A stretch of DNA of 64,000 nucleotides from assembly GCF_026262505.1 (NCBI RefSeq), contig NC_067205.1, positions 5,704,001-5,768,000 on the forward strand, in the 5' to 3' direction. The DNA is from Trichomonas vaginalis G3 (taxonomy: Eukaryota > Parabasalia > Trichomonadida > Trichomonadidae). A program made the translations under genes and the position numbers. Positions 47,881 to 56,149 of this stretch are shown here, piece after piece. The stretch's first letter is position 1. Each line of letters starts with the position of its first letter. Below the pieces are notes generated by a model, which saw nothing but the letters and a program-made list of their open reading frames with translations, ran no database searches and was not told where the DNA came from.

Positions 47881-47897
47881 TCGGATAAAAAATATTT
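47881..47897 (-). promoter_or_regulatory. TTTTTATCCGA motif before the 106-residue gene
   Basis: Third copy of the motif, 8 bp upstream of the ATG at 47872 on the minus strand, within an A/T-rich gap between divergent genes. Confidence 0.45.
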
Positions 47898-47963
47898 TTT
47901 TTGAAAAAATTAGATTAGATTTTTTTAAGTTATTTTTCAAAATAATTTAATATTTTTATTTTA

Positions 47964-48437
47964 ATGAAACACATGCAAGATTGCAAGTTCTTTTCATACA
48001 ATGCTCTCGCTACTGCCATCAAGAATGAGTTCAATAATGCTTCAAATGTTAATGTTATCTTTAACAAGAAGTTTGTGAAAGAATCTAAGTTTGGTCAGTA
48101 TGTCAGACCATTAGCTATCGTCATTGACCGCAAACGTTATACTTCACAAGAGTTAGCAGTAGTTTTGAAACAAAAGAGTTTCTTCGTGAATGTCAAAGAT
48201 ACTCATTATACTGTTATAAAGAACTCTAACATTGACTTCTTCAGTATTGCTTTAAATCTTTCCGAACAGAAAGAATATAAGAAGGGTGAAACATCTGTGA
48301 AATATTATCCTTCATCTCTGAAGACAATAACGAACAAAGATGTTATACAGAAATTCTTACCAAAGGTTGAAGAAGCTTCTATTGACATTGACGAAGAAAG
48401 TGAAATGGTTGAAGAAATAGACCCTGAAGCTATTTAA
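47964..48437 (+). CDS. Hypothetical 157-residue protein with acidic tail
   Basis: Not recognised. The body (about 1-130) is a mixture of predicted helices and strands with Lys- and Phe-rich segments (VNVIFNKKFVKESKFGQYVR); the tail is acidic (EEASIDIDEESEMVEEIDPE). No signal or membrane segment. It is divergent from the 106-residue gene and followed by the block that recurs in the giant array. ATG codons at 47964 and 47973 are both usable. Confidence 0.55.
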   Translation: MKHMQDCKFFSYNALATAIKNEFNNASNVNVIFNKKFVKESKFGQYVRPLAIVIDRKRYTSQELAVVLKQKSFFVNVKDTHYTVIKNSNIDFFSIALNLSEQKEYKKGETSVKYYPSSLKTITNKDVIQKFLPKVEEASIDIDEESEMVEEIDPEAI

Positions 48438-48925
48438 GCAAAAATATATTTTTGAATAACTGAAAGTGTCACCACGTCACCATGTGCTACCAGGTTAATT
48501 AACTTCTTTTAAAAATGATGACAACATGACATTTTGACAACAGTCCAGGAAATAAATTTTATCGTTAATGTTTACGTTAATGTTTACGTTAATGTTTTTC
48601 ATTAAATTTTGTCAAAGTGCAAATCTTCACTTCGTCAAAAAGTTAATGTTTTTCATTAAATTTTGTCAAAGTGCAAATCTTCACTTCGTCAAAAAGTTAA
48701 TGTTTTTCATTAAATTTTGTCAAAGTGCAAATCTTCACTTCGTCAAAAAGTTAATGTTTTTCATTAAATTTTGTCAAAGTGCAAATCTTCACTTCGTCAA
48801 AAAGTTAATGTTTTTCATTAAATTTTGTCAAAGTGCAAATCTTCACTTCGTCAAAAAGTTAATGTTTTTCATTAAATTTTGTCAAAGTGCAAATCTTCAC
48901 TTCGTCAAAAAGTTAATGTTTTTGG
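48438..48925. repeat. Array-related intergenic region with 54-bp GACGAAGTG repeat
   Basis: 48465-48560 matches the array block at 12590-12700 (GTGCTACCAGGTTAATTAAC, GACAACATGACATTTTGACA, CAGTCCAGGAAATAAA). It is followed by seven copies of a 54-bp unit with TTAATGTTTTTCATTAAATT and the stem GACGAAGTG/CACTTCGTC. The unit length is a multiple of three, so a 133-codon open frame arises; it is not considered a gene. The block links the 157-residue gene to the KilA-N region and to the outer element's satellite. Confidence 0.8.
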
Positions 48926-49141
48926 TTAGTCTTCATATCGATATTTTACAACAATTCCCCAATGTATAAACTTTTCATACGCTTTTTCATAAGCTTTATA
49001 TACCTTCAGAAATTTTGCATAATCTTTAGAAGCATTTAGATATTGTTTAAATGCTTTGTATGTCTTCAGAAATTTTGCATAATCTTTTACATGTTGTTCG
49101 TTCTCTTCTTCTGTCATGAGTTCCGAATATTCTAAATTCAT
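48926..49141 (-). CDS. Small protein with internal duplication
   Basis: 71 residues. Two similar helical units, KDYAKFLKTYKAFKQYL (about 19-35) and KDYAKFLKVYKAYEKAYEKF (about 40-59), are rich in Lys, Tyr and Ala, and the end is GIVVKYRYED. It could be a short DNA-binding or structural peptide. It is immediately downstream of the KilA-N gene and on the same strand. Function unknown. Confidence 0.5.
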   Translation of the reverse strand: MNLEYSELMTEEENEQHVKDYAKFLKTYKAFKQYLNASKDYAKFLKVYKAYEKAYEKFIHWGIVVKYRYED

Positions 49142-49193
49142 GTTCTTTCATCTAAGCTAATTTTATAAAAAAATAAAATTAGCTTAGATTTTT

Positions 49194-50021
49194 TTATTCT
49201 TCCTCTTTGAAGTTGTCGAAATATTCTGTTATCTTTTCTTTCAGTAATGTTAAGTCTTCTTTGAATGTAAGTATTGTACAACCTTTCATATCATAGTGTG
49301 TTTGAGGAAGAGTATTTTTGACAATTTCCTTTATTTGCTCATTTGGGGTCATTGAAATCGGTAAGTTTTCGCGATAGAACCAATTTCTGTCAGATTTGTA
49401 AATCTTAGCAAGGTCGTAAAAGCTTTTGTTGTTTCTTCTGACTAAATGCAACATAACCATGTCACTGTCTTCTTCTTTCTCCAACTCTTCAGTATATATC
49501 ATATACTTATAACTCTTTTCCTTTCCTTTTGGTACTGAACGCGGTATTCTTTTCTGTATGCTTTTGTCTTTGGATTCAATGACTTCATCTTTTGCTTGAA
49601 GTTTCTTTTCCATCTCTCCACGTTCTGCTTTATATAGTTCATCTAACATCATGAAAATATAACAAGCATAACGAGGTGAAGCCCACATTGCTACAGCATT
49701 TACTAAAAGTCTATGAACATAATAACCTTTCAAACCAGGAGCCAAATTCTTGCGATTTTCGAATGGAATCTCTTCCCTCGGTTTTCCGAGGGAAGCAATC
49801 ATATGAGGAAATTCTTCTAAAAGTTCTTTTGTCTGTTGGTTTTCAAACCAATGATATGCTTGCTTTGTAGAACAAAGAGCATTCATTATACTTTGCATTT
49901 GGTACATGTCATCTTTGACTGAACGAATGAGTCTCAATTGTTTGTTATACTGTATGTATTCGTATTCTTCATTTATGGCTTCATGAACGATAGCAGTTGT
50001 TGTGTTCTCTGATGTTGACAT
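49194..50021 (-). CDS. KilA-N domain protein
   Basis: 275 residues from the ATG at 50021; the longer frame begins at TTG only. The KilA-N DNA-binding region spans about 30-130: YNKQLRLIRSVKDDMYQM near the start, AYHWFENQQTKELLEE in the middle, and LKGYYVHRLLVNAVAMWASP, which is the Gly-Tyr-hHP-x-L-x-x-x-hA-x-W signature with Arg in place of Pro. A helical linker (EMEKKLQAKDEVIESKDKS) precedes a C-terminal alpha/beta domain of the kind found behind KilA-N in large DNA viruses. Such proteins are putative regulators. Part of its coding sequence (49709-49806) is copied many times in the outer array. The 26-bp leader TTTGTATGTAAAGACAGTA is identical to that of the next gene. Confidence 0.85.
   Translation of the reverse strand: MSTSENTTTAIVHEAINEEYEYIQYNKQLRLIRSVKDDMYQMQSIMNALCSTKQAYHWFENQQTKELLEEFPHMIASLGKPREEIPFENRKNLAPGLKGYYVHRLLVNAVAMWASPRYACYIFMMLDELYKAERGEMEKKLQAKDEVIESKDKSIQKRIPRSVPKGKEKSYKYMIYTEELEKEEDSDMVMLHLVRRNNKSFYDLAKIYKSDRNWFYRENLPISMTPNEQIKEIVKNTLPQTHYDMKGCTILTFKEDLTLLKEKITEYFDNFKEEE
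49709..49806 (-). other. Segment of KilA-N gene that is repeated in the outer array
   Basis: This part of the KilA-N gene matches the a and b fragments of the outer element at about 90 per cent. It encodes the turn and start of the second helix pair. Within the gene the frame is uninterrupted, so the gene is the likely source and the array holds copies. Confidence 0.75.
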
Positions 50022-50039
50022 TACTGTCTTTACATACAA

Positions 50040-50204
50040 AATAAAAAAATAAATAAAAATAAAATTAGCCTTTTTTTTACATTATGACACGAAGTGAAGA
50101 TTTGCACTTCGTCAAATTTTATTAAAAATTAGCCTTTTTTTTACATTATGACACGAAGTGAAGATTTGCACTTCGTCAAATTTTATTAAAAATTAGCCTT
50201 TTTT
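50040..50204. repeat. 64-bp repeat with GACGAAGTG hairpin between KilA-N genes
   Basis: Two and a half copies of a unit with ATTAGCCTTTTTTTTACATT and the stem GAAGTGAAGATTTGCACTTC, a terminator-like arrangement downstream of the 203-residue gene (stem followed by a T-rich run in one direction). The same stem is found in the outer array. Confidence 0.65.
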
Positions 50205-50816
50205 TTACATGTATTTTTCAGCAACTTCGTCAAATAATTTTATAGCTTTATCTATCTCATCTACTTCAAACGTTTCTTTACCTTTTATGGGAGCACCATA
50301 CATTTTCTCAAACTTTTCGAGTAGTTCTGTTTCTGCGGCTCTCATATCATTAACGAACACAACCGTGACTCTATTGACTGTACTGTCATATCTTTGAGTT
50401 ATATTATATGTTCTTCCTATCTTATATCTCTTTGTATTGAAGTCCTTCGGTTTCTGAACGATGTAAAGTAAGCCTTCACTGCAACGTTCCGTATCGAATG
50501 AACCATAAGTTATGAAGTTATATCCAACAACTGGGTCTAACCATAACAAAACTATTGGTATAAGACTTTTGTCAATGAGATATGCTGTAGTTCCATAGAA
50601 TCTTACTGATATCATAAGCTCAGGATTTCTTGTCAAAATTTTCTGAGTTGAAGCATTTCTAACCCAGTGGTTTGTTTTCTTTTCAGATGGTGTCAGAATG
50701 TCTGACAAAGAATATTTGTTGTATTTCTTTGAGTATCTTACGTTTAAATCACCGATTCTAACCACTTTGGTGTCATTGTCAATCTTTCTAACTGTTTCAA
50801 ACTCAATGTTTGACAT
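50205..50816 (-). CDS. KilA-N plus T5orf172 (GIY-YIG-like) protein
   Basis: 203 residues from the ATG at 50816. The N-terminal half is a short KilA-N domain: VRYSKKYNKYSLSDIL, then TNHWVRNASTQKIL, then LIDKSLIPIVLLWLDP. The C-terminal half is a T5orf172/MUG113-type GIY-YIG nuclease-like domain: GLLYIVQKPKDF (about 114-125), RYKIGRTYNITQRY (about 131-144) and a conserved Glu in AAETELLEKFEKMY (about 162-175). KilA-N with this domain is a known combination in phages and large DNA viruses and suggests DNA binding joined to cleavage or processing. The 5' leader is shared with the gene at 50021, indicating duplication. Confidence 0.85.
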   Translation of the reverse strand: MSNIEFETVRKIDNDTKVVRIGDLNVRYSKKYNKYSLSDILTPSEKKTNHWVRNASTQKILTRNPELMISVRFYGTTAYLIDKSLIPIVLLWLDPVVGYNFITYGSFDTERCSEGLLYIVQKPKDFNTKRYKIGRTYNITQRYDSTVNRVTVVFVNDMRAAETELLEKFEKMYGAPIKGKETFEVDEIDKAIKLFDEVAEKYM

Positions 50817-50924
50817 TACTGTCTTTACATACAAAATAAAAAAAATAAATAAAAATAAAATTAGCGTTATTTTCTAACTAATGAAATTCATGAAATTTGG
50901 TCATTTTTCAGTAAAAATATATTT

Positions 50925-50970
50925 TAGGTGAAGAGGTGAGATCTCACCTGTTTTCTCACCTCTTTTTTTC
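50925..50970. promoter_or_regulatory. AGATCT module (GGTGA variant) at the 3' end of the 313-residue gene
   Basis: AGGTGAAGAGGTGAGATCTC is followed by two CTCACC half-sites. It begins right at the stop codon side of the minus-strand gene at 50969. A reversed copy at 51996-52045 flanks the other side of that gene. Confidence 0.6.
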
Positions 50971-51910
50971 ACAAGCGTTTTACATGAATTGTACGATGTA
51001 TATTTGAAATCCTAAACAGTTTTGTAGCCTCTATTTCTTCTTTTAGTACATCGAATGTTTTAACTATGCCGAAGGTTTCTTTATATTTCTTCTTGACGTC
51101 AGATAGAAGGAAATCTTCTGCTGTTGGATAGTTTTTGTTCAGAAATGCTAACATGTCCATTTTATTTTCTACCGGCTTCTCTGCTTCTTTCTTTAAGTCT
51201 GCATAGTCGTTTCTCATACGTTCTATCTCTTTGACGGAGTAGTTATATTTCCTCATTGCTGCTTTACATTTAGAACATTGCGGGTTCATTTTTGCGTTAT
51301 ATTCTGAAACCTTACCAGCTAAAACAACTAAAGCGTCAATTGCTCTCTTCATCTCAAACATAGCGGGTCTTATTTGTTTGTTCCATACTTTGCCTCTTCT
51401 ATCTTTATCTCTTATCTGCCATACACATTCAGCAACTAACGAAACAAAGTTGTCGTAGGTCTTAAATTCTTCAGATTTATATATGTCAGAAACATTCTTA
51501 TATACCATGTCGCAATCTTTGTCCATAACCTTATGGTTGCAATGAAAACCAAGGAATTCATAATTTACTTTACGTATGAATTTCTTAATTTCTACTGAGT
51601 CAGTTGTTTTGACTTCAATTTCGTCGAATTCAGGAATAGTTAGTTTTTGATGCTGAATTTCAGGTAGTTTAGGTAAATAGTCGATGAGGTCCTCCATTTC
51701 ATAAAGATACTGTTCATTTGTTTCATCTTTCGCACTACAGTCTAAATTACTTGTTAAAAGTTCTTGCTTTATCTTCTGGATTTCTGTTTCAAAAGTATAT
51801 GAAGGAGGAATAAAGCTTTTCATCTCTACCAACATTGACGTAGGATTCATGACTAGCGAGTTTGGTGCTGTAGTTGTTTGAATTGTTGTTGTGCCGATTG
51901 TTGAAATCAT
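50969..51910 (-). CDS. Hypothetical 313-residue protein flanked by AGATCT modules
   Basis: The N-terminal 60 residues are Thr/Ser-rich; the middle is helical with GFHCNHKVMDKDC (about 121-133) and a CSKCKAAM pair (about 203-210), a possible zinc site. The C-terminal 65 residues (MDMLAFLNKNYPTAEDFLLS then VKKKYKETFGIVKT) look like a DNA-binding winged-helix or replication-adaptor domain. Both sides of the gene carry AGATCT modules of the GGTGA type in inverse orientation (50925-50970 and 51996-52045). I therefore suspect that the gene, its flanks and its regulation belong together, but the family is unknown to me. Confidence 0.6.
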   Translation of the reverse strand: MISTIGTTTIQTTTAPNSLVMNPTSMLVEMKSFIPPSYTFETEIQKIKQELLTSNLDCSAKDETNEQYLYEMEDLIDYLPKLPEIQHQKLTIPEFDEIEVKTTDSVEIKKFIRKVNYEFLGFHCNHKVMDKDCDMVYKNVSDIYKSEEFKTYDNFVSLVAECVWQIRDKDRRGKVWNKQIRPAMFEMKRAIDALVVLAGKVSEYNAKMNPQCSKCKAAMRKYNYSVKEIERMRNDYADLKKEAEKPVENKMDMLAFLNKNYPTAEDFLLSDVKKKYKETFGIVKTFDVLKEEIEATKLFRISNIHRTIHVKRL

Positions 51911-51995
51911 ATCTTTTATACAAAATAAAAAATAAAAATAATTTTAAAACTAACTTTATTTTTTCTATCTTAAGGAAATTCATGAAAATTCACGA

Positions 51996-52045
51996 GGGTG
52001 AGAAAACAGGTGAAAAAACAGGTGAGATCTCACCTCTTCACCTAA
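51996..52045. promoter_or_regulatory. AGATCT module (GGTGA variant), inverted, upstream of the 313-residue gene
   Basis: GGGTGAGAAAACAGGTGAAAA then AACAGGTGAGATCTCACC and TTCACC: three GGTGA forward half-sites before the centre and two after, the mirror of the other modules. It lies about 85 bp upstream of the ATG at 51910. Confidence 0.6.
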
Positions 52046-52144
52046 ATTATATTTTTGGTGTAAATTTATGACAAAAATAAATGGTACCATTAATGATATC
52101 ATGACTGTTCTCATTCATGTCTGATTTACATCTAATGAAAAAGT

Positions 52145-53230
52145 TTAGAAGAATTTTCTTATTCTTTCTGGCATATTTTTGTCTTTCCAGTACTCCCGCT
52201 CTAATGGTCCCAGATGTGTTGGCTTCGACTCTCTCAAGTTCTTAGATGGTATAACATCTTCAACGCCTCCTTCATATCTTACTTTATAAGTGTCATCGTT
52301 TATGTTGTAGCCAAGTATTTCAATAACCACTCCTCGCTTTGCTTCGTCAATGGTTTCAGCAAGTTTGCCATTACTACTTTCGACTAATTTATGACGAGGG
52401 TAAAATGCTATGGAGTCGTCAGCAGCTTTTATAAGATATCCATTACCTTGCGTAGAGTCTACGATATAATAATTTCGACTTAACCTTAAACGTTTCTTTG
52501 TCAACGGTTTGTCGTCAAGAACTACACGAACTTTTGTACCAGGAATGAGGGTAAATTGTGTTGAATTTCTGATATTTTGTGTTTGGCTTCGTTTCTTTTG
52601 TATATACTTTTCTTCTTGTTGTTGTGTCATTGAATTTGGTGTATGTTCTGTTGTAGAATGTGTTGAGGAATTATATACTTCGAGAAAATGTTTCATTGTT
52701 TCTTCGGTAAAGTCTCGCTCTTGGTTTAAATCTCTGAGAGTCCTTATGAAGCGGTTTATGATGCCGAGTATGTTATGGTTATGGTCTTCAGTAGTGTAGT
52801 GAGTTATGTTATGCTTAATGAGAAAATCTGTGATTTCATTGCTGAGGTATGCACTGTCTTGGTCTGATGTTAAAGTACTTGGGCTATGTTCTGCTACAAA
52901 CTTTTGTAAAACTCTTAACACTTCACGAGTTCCTTTATTTTTCATTGGATATGCATATGCTTTACGAGTGTTAACATTAATGAAGATGAGGAATGGTTTA
53001 TGTCCTCCTTTTCTGCTTTGAATGAGAGTGTCAAATTGGTATGCGTCAGGAGTGTTGGAGTAAATTGGTAAAAAGTAGTCGTAAGGGTTTATTTTTGTTT
53101 GATGTACAACATTTTTGTCAAAGAACCTTTTCACTTCAGCTCTGTTAGTAAATCCCCAACGCTTTGCAGCTTCATTGAACTTCTTAAATGACCTCCATGG
53201 ATGTTGTTCGAATACTTCTTTCAAGCTCAT
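52145..53230 (-). CDS. Retroviral-type integrase
   Basis: 361 residues. The rve core covers about 60-200: the first Asp is in YQFDTL (Asp67), the second in LTSDQDSAY (Asp123). The third acidic residue would be expected 36 residues later, where the sequence reads LGIINRFIRTLRDL with Asn159 in place of Glu; the codon is AAC. A C-terminal part includes a basic strand-rich stretch (KKRLRLSRNYYIVDS near 245) and a chromodomain-like segment TYKVRYEGGVEDVIP (about 314-328). It would insert the element into DNA, producing a 5-6 bp duplication. Whether Asn159 is typical of this family or inactivates this copy cannot be told without an alignment. Confidence 0.9.
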   Translation of the reverse strand: MSLKEVFEQHPWRSFKKFNEAAKRWGFTNRAEVKRFFDKNVVHQTKINPYDYFLPIYSNTPDAYQFDTLIQSRKGGHKPFLIFINVNTRKAYAYPMKNKGTREVLRVLQKFVAEHSPSTLTSDQDSAYLSNEITDFLIKHNITHYTTEDHNHNILGIINRFIRTLRDLNQERDFTEETMKHFLEVYNSSTHSTTEHTPNSMTQQQEEKYIQKKRSQTQNIRNSTQFTLIPGTKVRVVLDDKPLTKKRLRLSRNYYIVDSTQGNGYLIKAADDSIAFYPRHKLVESSNGKLAETIDEAKRGVVIEILGYNINDDTYKVRYEGGVEDVIPSKNLRESKPTHLGPLEREYWKDKNMPERIRKFF

Positions 53231-53270
53231 TTATGTAAAGTTAAAGATTTTATTCTAGGCTCAAGCGCGT

Positions 53271-56132
53271 TCATTCAACGCGGTACCATGCGAATACAGT
53301 CATAAATGGTGGCATATAATCTTCACCCAAGCCTGTTGGATTTGTTGTGAAAGTGTGTGAATGATTTCCTGTGGTTCCACAGAAAATACCTGCGCTTGAA
53401 TCTACTGGGTCGCTTGAAATATCATATCTATGCATTCCCTGTCTATCCGAACCTGCTGCAAGATTTGTATAACCTCTTTTTGTTATTGAATGTGAATGAT
53501 TACCTGTTGTGTTTGTAGTTCCTGTATGAGTGTGCGCAGGTAAGTTTGCTTCAGTAATTTTCTTCGAACCTCCTGTTTGCTTTGAAGAGTTAGCACAGTA
53601 TAAGAATTTATCTACAATCTGCTCCCACATACCAAAACCTAAAACTGTTGCTGGATTTGTTGAGTTCATTGACGTATAAATAGAGCCTATAGGATATAAT
53701 GTTTCAAGAATCTGAGTCTTTAATGTTTGAAGCTCTGTTTTGTCTGCTTTCTTGTCTAACATTGCGGGTAGTTCATATGCTTCAAAGTTTCTGGCATGAT
53801 CTTCGATATTCCTGCAACTCTTATCTAAATTGTTAAGAGTATCTTTTACGCTTGTACTCGGATTCTCTAAAGGTGCACTTGAACCAAGGTCAAAGTTCAA
53901 TATTACATCGTCTGCTCTAACAGTAGTGAAGGATTTATGTGTATGATTTTTGTCGGCTTTACTGTCTAACATTGATGGTAGTTCATATGCTTCAAAGTTT
54001 CTGGCATGATCTTCGATATTCCTGCAACTCTTATCTAAATTGTTAAGAGTATCTTTTACGCTTGTACTCGGATTCTCTAAAGGTGCACTTGAACCAAGGT
54101 CAAAGTTCAATATTACATCGTCTGCTCTAACAGTAGTGAAGGATTTATGTGTATGGTTCTTGTCGGCTTTACTATTTAATGTAGCTTGAAGTTCATTTAT
54201 ATCGGAGATATTGTGTTTATGAGATTTCAAAACTTTGTTCATTGCTTCGAGTTCATCTTTGTCAGCTTTACTTTTAATAGCATCTTCAAACGTTATTTTT
54301 GCCTTAACTCTCAAAGTAAATCTTGGTTCAACTAATACACCGTTAACAGAGAAGTATGAAGCATAAATTTCATCGTTATAACCAAATGCTTCTGGTGCTT
54401 TACCCGTGTCATACTGTACAGTACAGCTTATGTCATAACCTTTAGCACGAATGTATTTATATCTTCTTTCATTAACATCTTTCGTCTTCACTTCTTCATC
54501 CTGTGTTAAATATCCATGGTAGTCCGTTATAATCTGTTCGTCTGAACTTATATAATGAACATGGTTTTTATCTGCTTTTTCGGCTAATTTCTCTTCTATC
54601 TCATTTATTTCAAGTTCATGCCTACCACCACCTCCCGAAGAAGTATTTTTCTTCAGCTCTTGAAGAACGTCCACTTCGCCATCTTTGGTGTCAATAATGA
54701 GACTTTGTGTTAAAACCTTTCCTGTCTTAATGGATGTTTGTAAAACTTCTTCTTCACCGTGTTCGGGGTCATGGTCGTCATCATATCTTGTGAAATCAGA
54801 GATGTTGTCATACATTAAGCATATCTGTCTCAAAAGTTCTGCTATTTGAAACTGGAACGAAAGATATACAGAACTTTCATCATCTCCTAAAGTCAAGTCT
54901 GCTTTCTTAAGTATTTCTTGAATGTATGCAATGAGAACAGAGTACCTTGGAAAATATTCGAACAATATTTCATTAGCTGTTGGTTTTGGTGGTTCTTTTG
55001 GAGTTTCTGTTGTTTCAGTTCCTTCTGTAGGTTCTGTTGGAGTTTCTGCATCTCTTGACTTCAATGCTCTTGCTCTCAAAGACCTAAATGTTAGAGCACC
55101 AGGTTTTACAAAGGACTTTATAAATGCTTTAATAGTTCCTGGTAAGTTATTGTTAGCATTAAGTAAGTTCCTTATGCTTCCATCATGTACGTCCATAGCA
55201 CTATGTAAAAAATCTATACTTTTCTTGTAGTCAGCAATAGACTGACTGTGATTTTTTAAAGATTTGTCAATACCTTTAAGCCAATCTTCATGCATGTCTG
55301 ATACTGAGCCAAGAATATCATTTGCTTCCTTTAGTGTATTTTGTGCTTTTCGTAAAGTATCCAATCCCGTACGTGCATTGTTTGCTATACGTCTTACAGT
55401 ATCTATTTGACTCCTTGTTTCTTGCATCCAACCAGATAAAGTTTTAATAGTATCCGAACCATTTGAAATGAAGTTCAAAGCATTTTTAACGTCATCTAAA
55501 GCTTCTTCACCAAGTACTGCCCATATCTTTCCGATTTGGTATTGAAGAACTCCATATGAAGCAGCTGTTAAACCAGTATTTATAAGGTCCCATATCCATG
55601 ATTTAGCAGTTTTTCCATCCTTTCCATCCAAACCGTTTTCGCCTTGAGGTCCTTGTATTCCTTGTATTCCTTGTATTCCTTGTGGTCCTTGAGGTCCGGT
55701 GTCACCCTTCTCTCCTTTCAGTTCATCTTTATGTTCGTTATAATATTCTAATGTCATAAGGTGTACATCATTACTGCTACCAGCAACGCCGAGAATTTGT
55801 TTCTCATTCATGACTAAATTCTTTAGGCATTTAATGTTGTTGTCAAATCGAAAGCTCTTTAACAATTCAATGAGAACATTCAGTACTTTCACTAATGAGG
55901 CATCTACTGTAGAATTTATATATTGCACCGTTCCATCATTTATGATAGGAACCTTGCTTGTTGTAATGAATGGGTCATAAGTGTTAAAAGTATCGAAATC
56001 AATGACTTTTTTAGTTTTTCCATCGTCAATGACTAAATCATTGCCTTCCACTGTTAAAGTTGAGTTTTCGTTTACTAATTCATGTGCTCTTCTTGCTTCA
56101 TTTGTTTCATACGCATATGCAGCTATACTCAT
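53271..56132 (-). CDS. Collagen-repeat fibre protein with phage-type tip
   Basis: 953 residues, the largest after the polymerase. N-terminal cap (1-139), then about 11 Gly-X-Y triplets (140-174, including GDTGPQGPQGIQGIQGIQG), a long coiled-coil region (about 185-340), a Thr/Pro/Glu linker (about 365-385) and a repeated shaft with ADKNHTHKS motifs typical of phage tail fibres. A 210-bp tandem duplication (53760-53969 and 53970-54179) duplicates 70 shaft residues. The C-terminus (about 820-953) has YPIGSIYTS, FGMWEQI, HTHTGTTNTTGNHSHS and MPPFMTVFAWYRVE, matching phage tail-collar-type tips. It is presumably a trimeric receptor-binding fibre on the virion. Confidence 0.85.
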   Translation of the reverse strand: MSIAAYAYETNEARRAHELVNENSTLTVEGNDLVIDDGKTKKVIDFDTFNTYDPFITTSKVPIINDGTVQYINSTVDASLVKVLNVLIELLKSFRFDNNIKCLKNLVMNEKQILGVAGSSNDVHLMTLEYYNEHKDELKGEKGDTGPQGPQGIQGIQGIQGPQGENGLDGKDGKTAKSWIWDLINTGLTAASYGVLQYQIGKIWAVLGEEALDDVKNALNFISNGSDTIKTLSGWMQETRSQIDTVRRIANNARTGLDTLRKAQNTLKEANDILGSVSDMHEDWLKGIDKSLKNHSQSIADYKKSIDFLHSAMDVHDGSIRNLLNANNNLPGTIKAFIKSFVKPGALTFRSLRARALKSRDAETPTEPTEGTETTETPKEPPKPTANEILFEYFPRYSVLIAYIQEILKKADLTLGDDESSVYLSFQFQIAELLRQICLMYDNISDFTRYDDDHDPEHGEEEVLQTSIKTGKVLTQSLIIDTKDGEVDVLQELKKNTSSGGGGRHELEINEIEEKLAEKADKNHVHYISSDEQIITDYHGYLTQDEEVKTKDVNERRYKYIRAKGYDISCTVQYDTGKAPEAFGYNDEIYASYFSVNGVLVEPRFTLRVKAKITFEDAIKSKADKDELEAMNKVLKSHKHNISDINELQATLNSKADKNHTHKSFTTVRADDVILNFDLGSSAPLENPSTSVKDTLNNLDKSCRNIEDHARNFEAYELPSMLDSKADKNHTHKSFTTVRADDVILNFDLGSSAPLENPSTSVKDTLNNLDKSCRNIEDHARNFEAYELPAMLDKKADKTELQTLKTQILETLYPIGSIYTSMNSTNPATVLGFGMWEQIVDKFLYCANSSKQTGGSKKITEANLPAHTHTGTTNTTGNHSHSITKRGYTNLAAGSDRQGMHRYDISSDPVDSSAGIFCGTTGNHSHTFTTNPTGLGEDYMPPFMTVFAWYRVE

Positions 56133-56149
56133 ATTTTAATGAGAATAAA

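Noticed and set aside
48568-48969. 133-codon open frame with identical 18-residue repeats
   Set aside because: Arises from a 54-bp hairpin repeat and overlaps the end of a better gene on the other strand.
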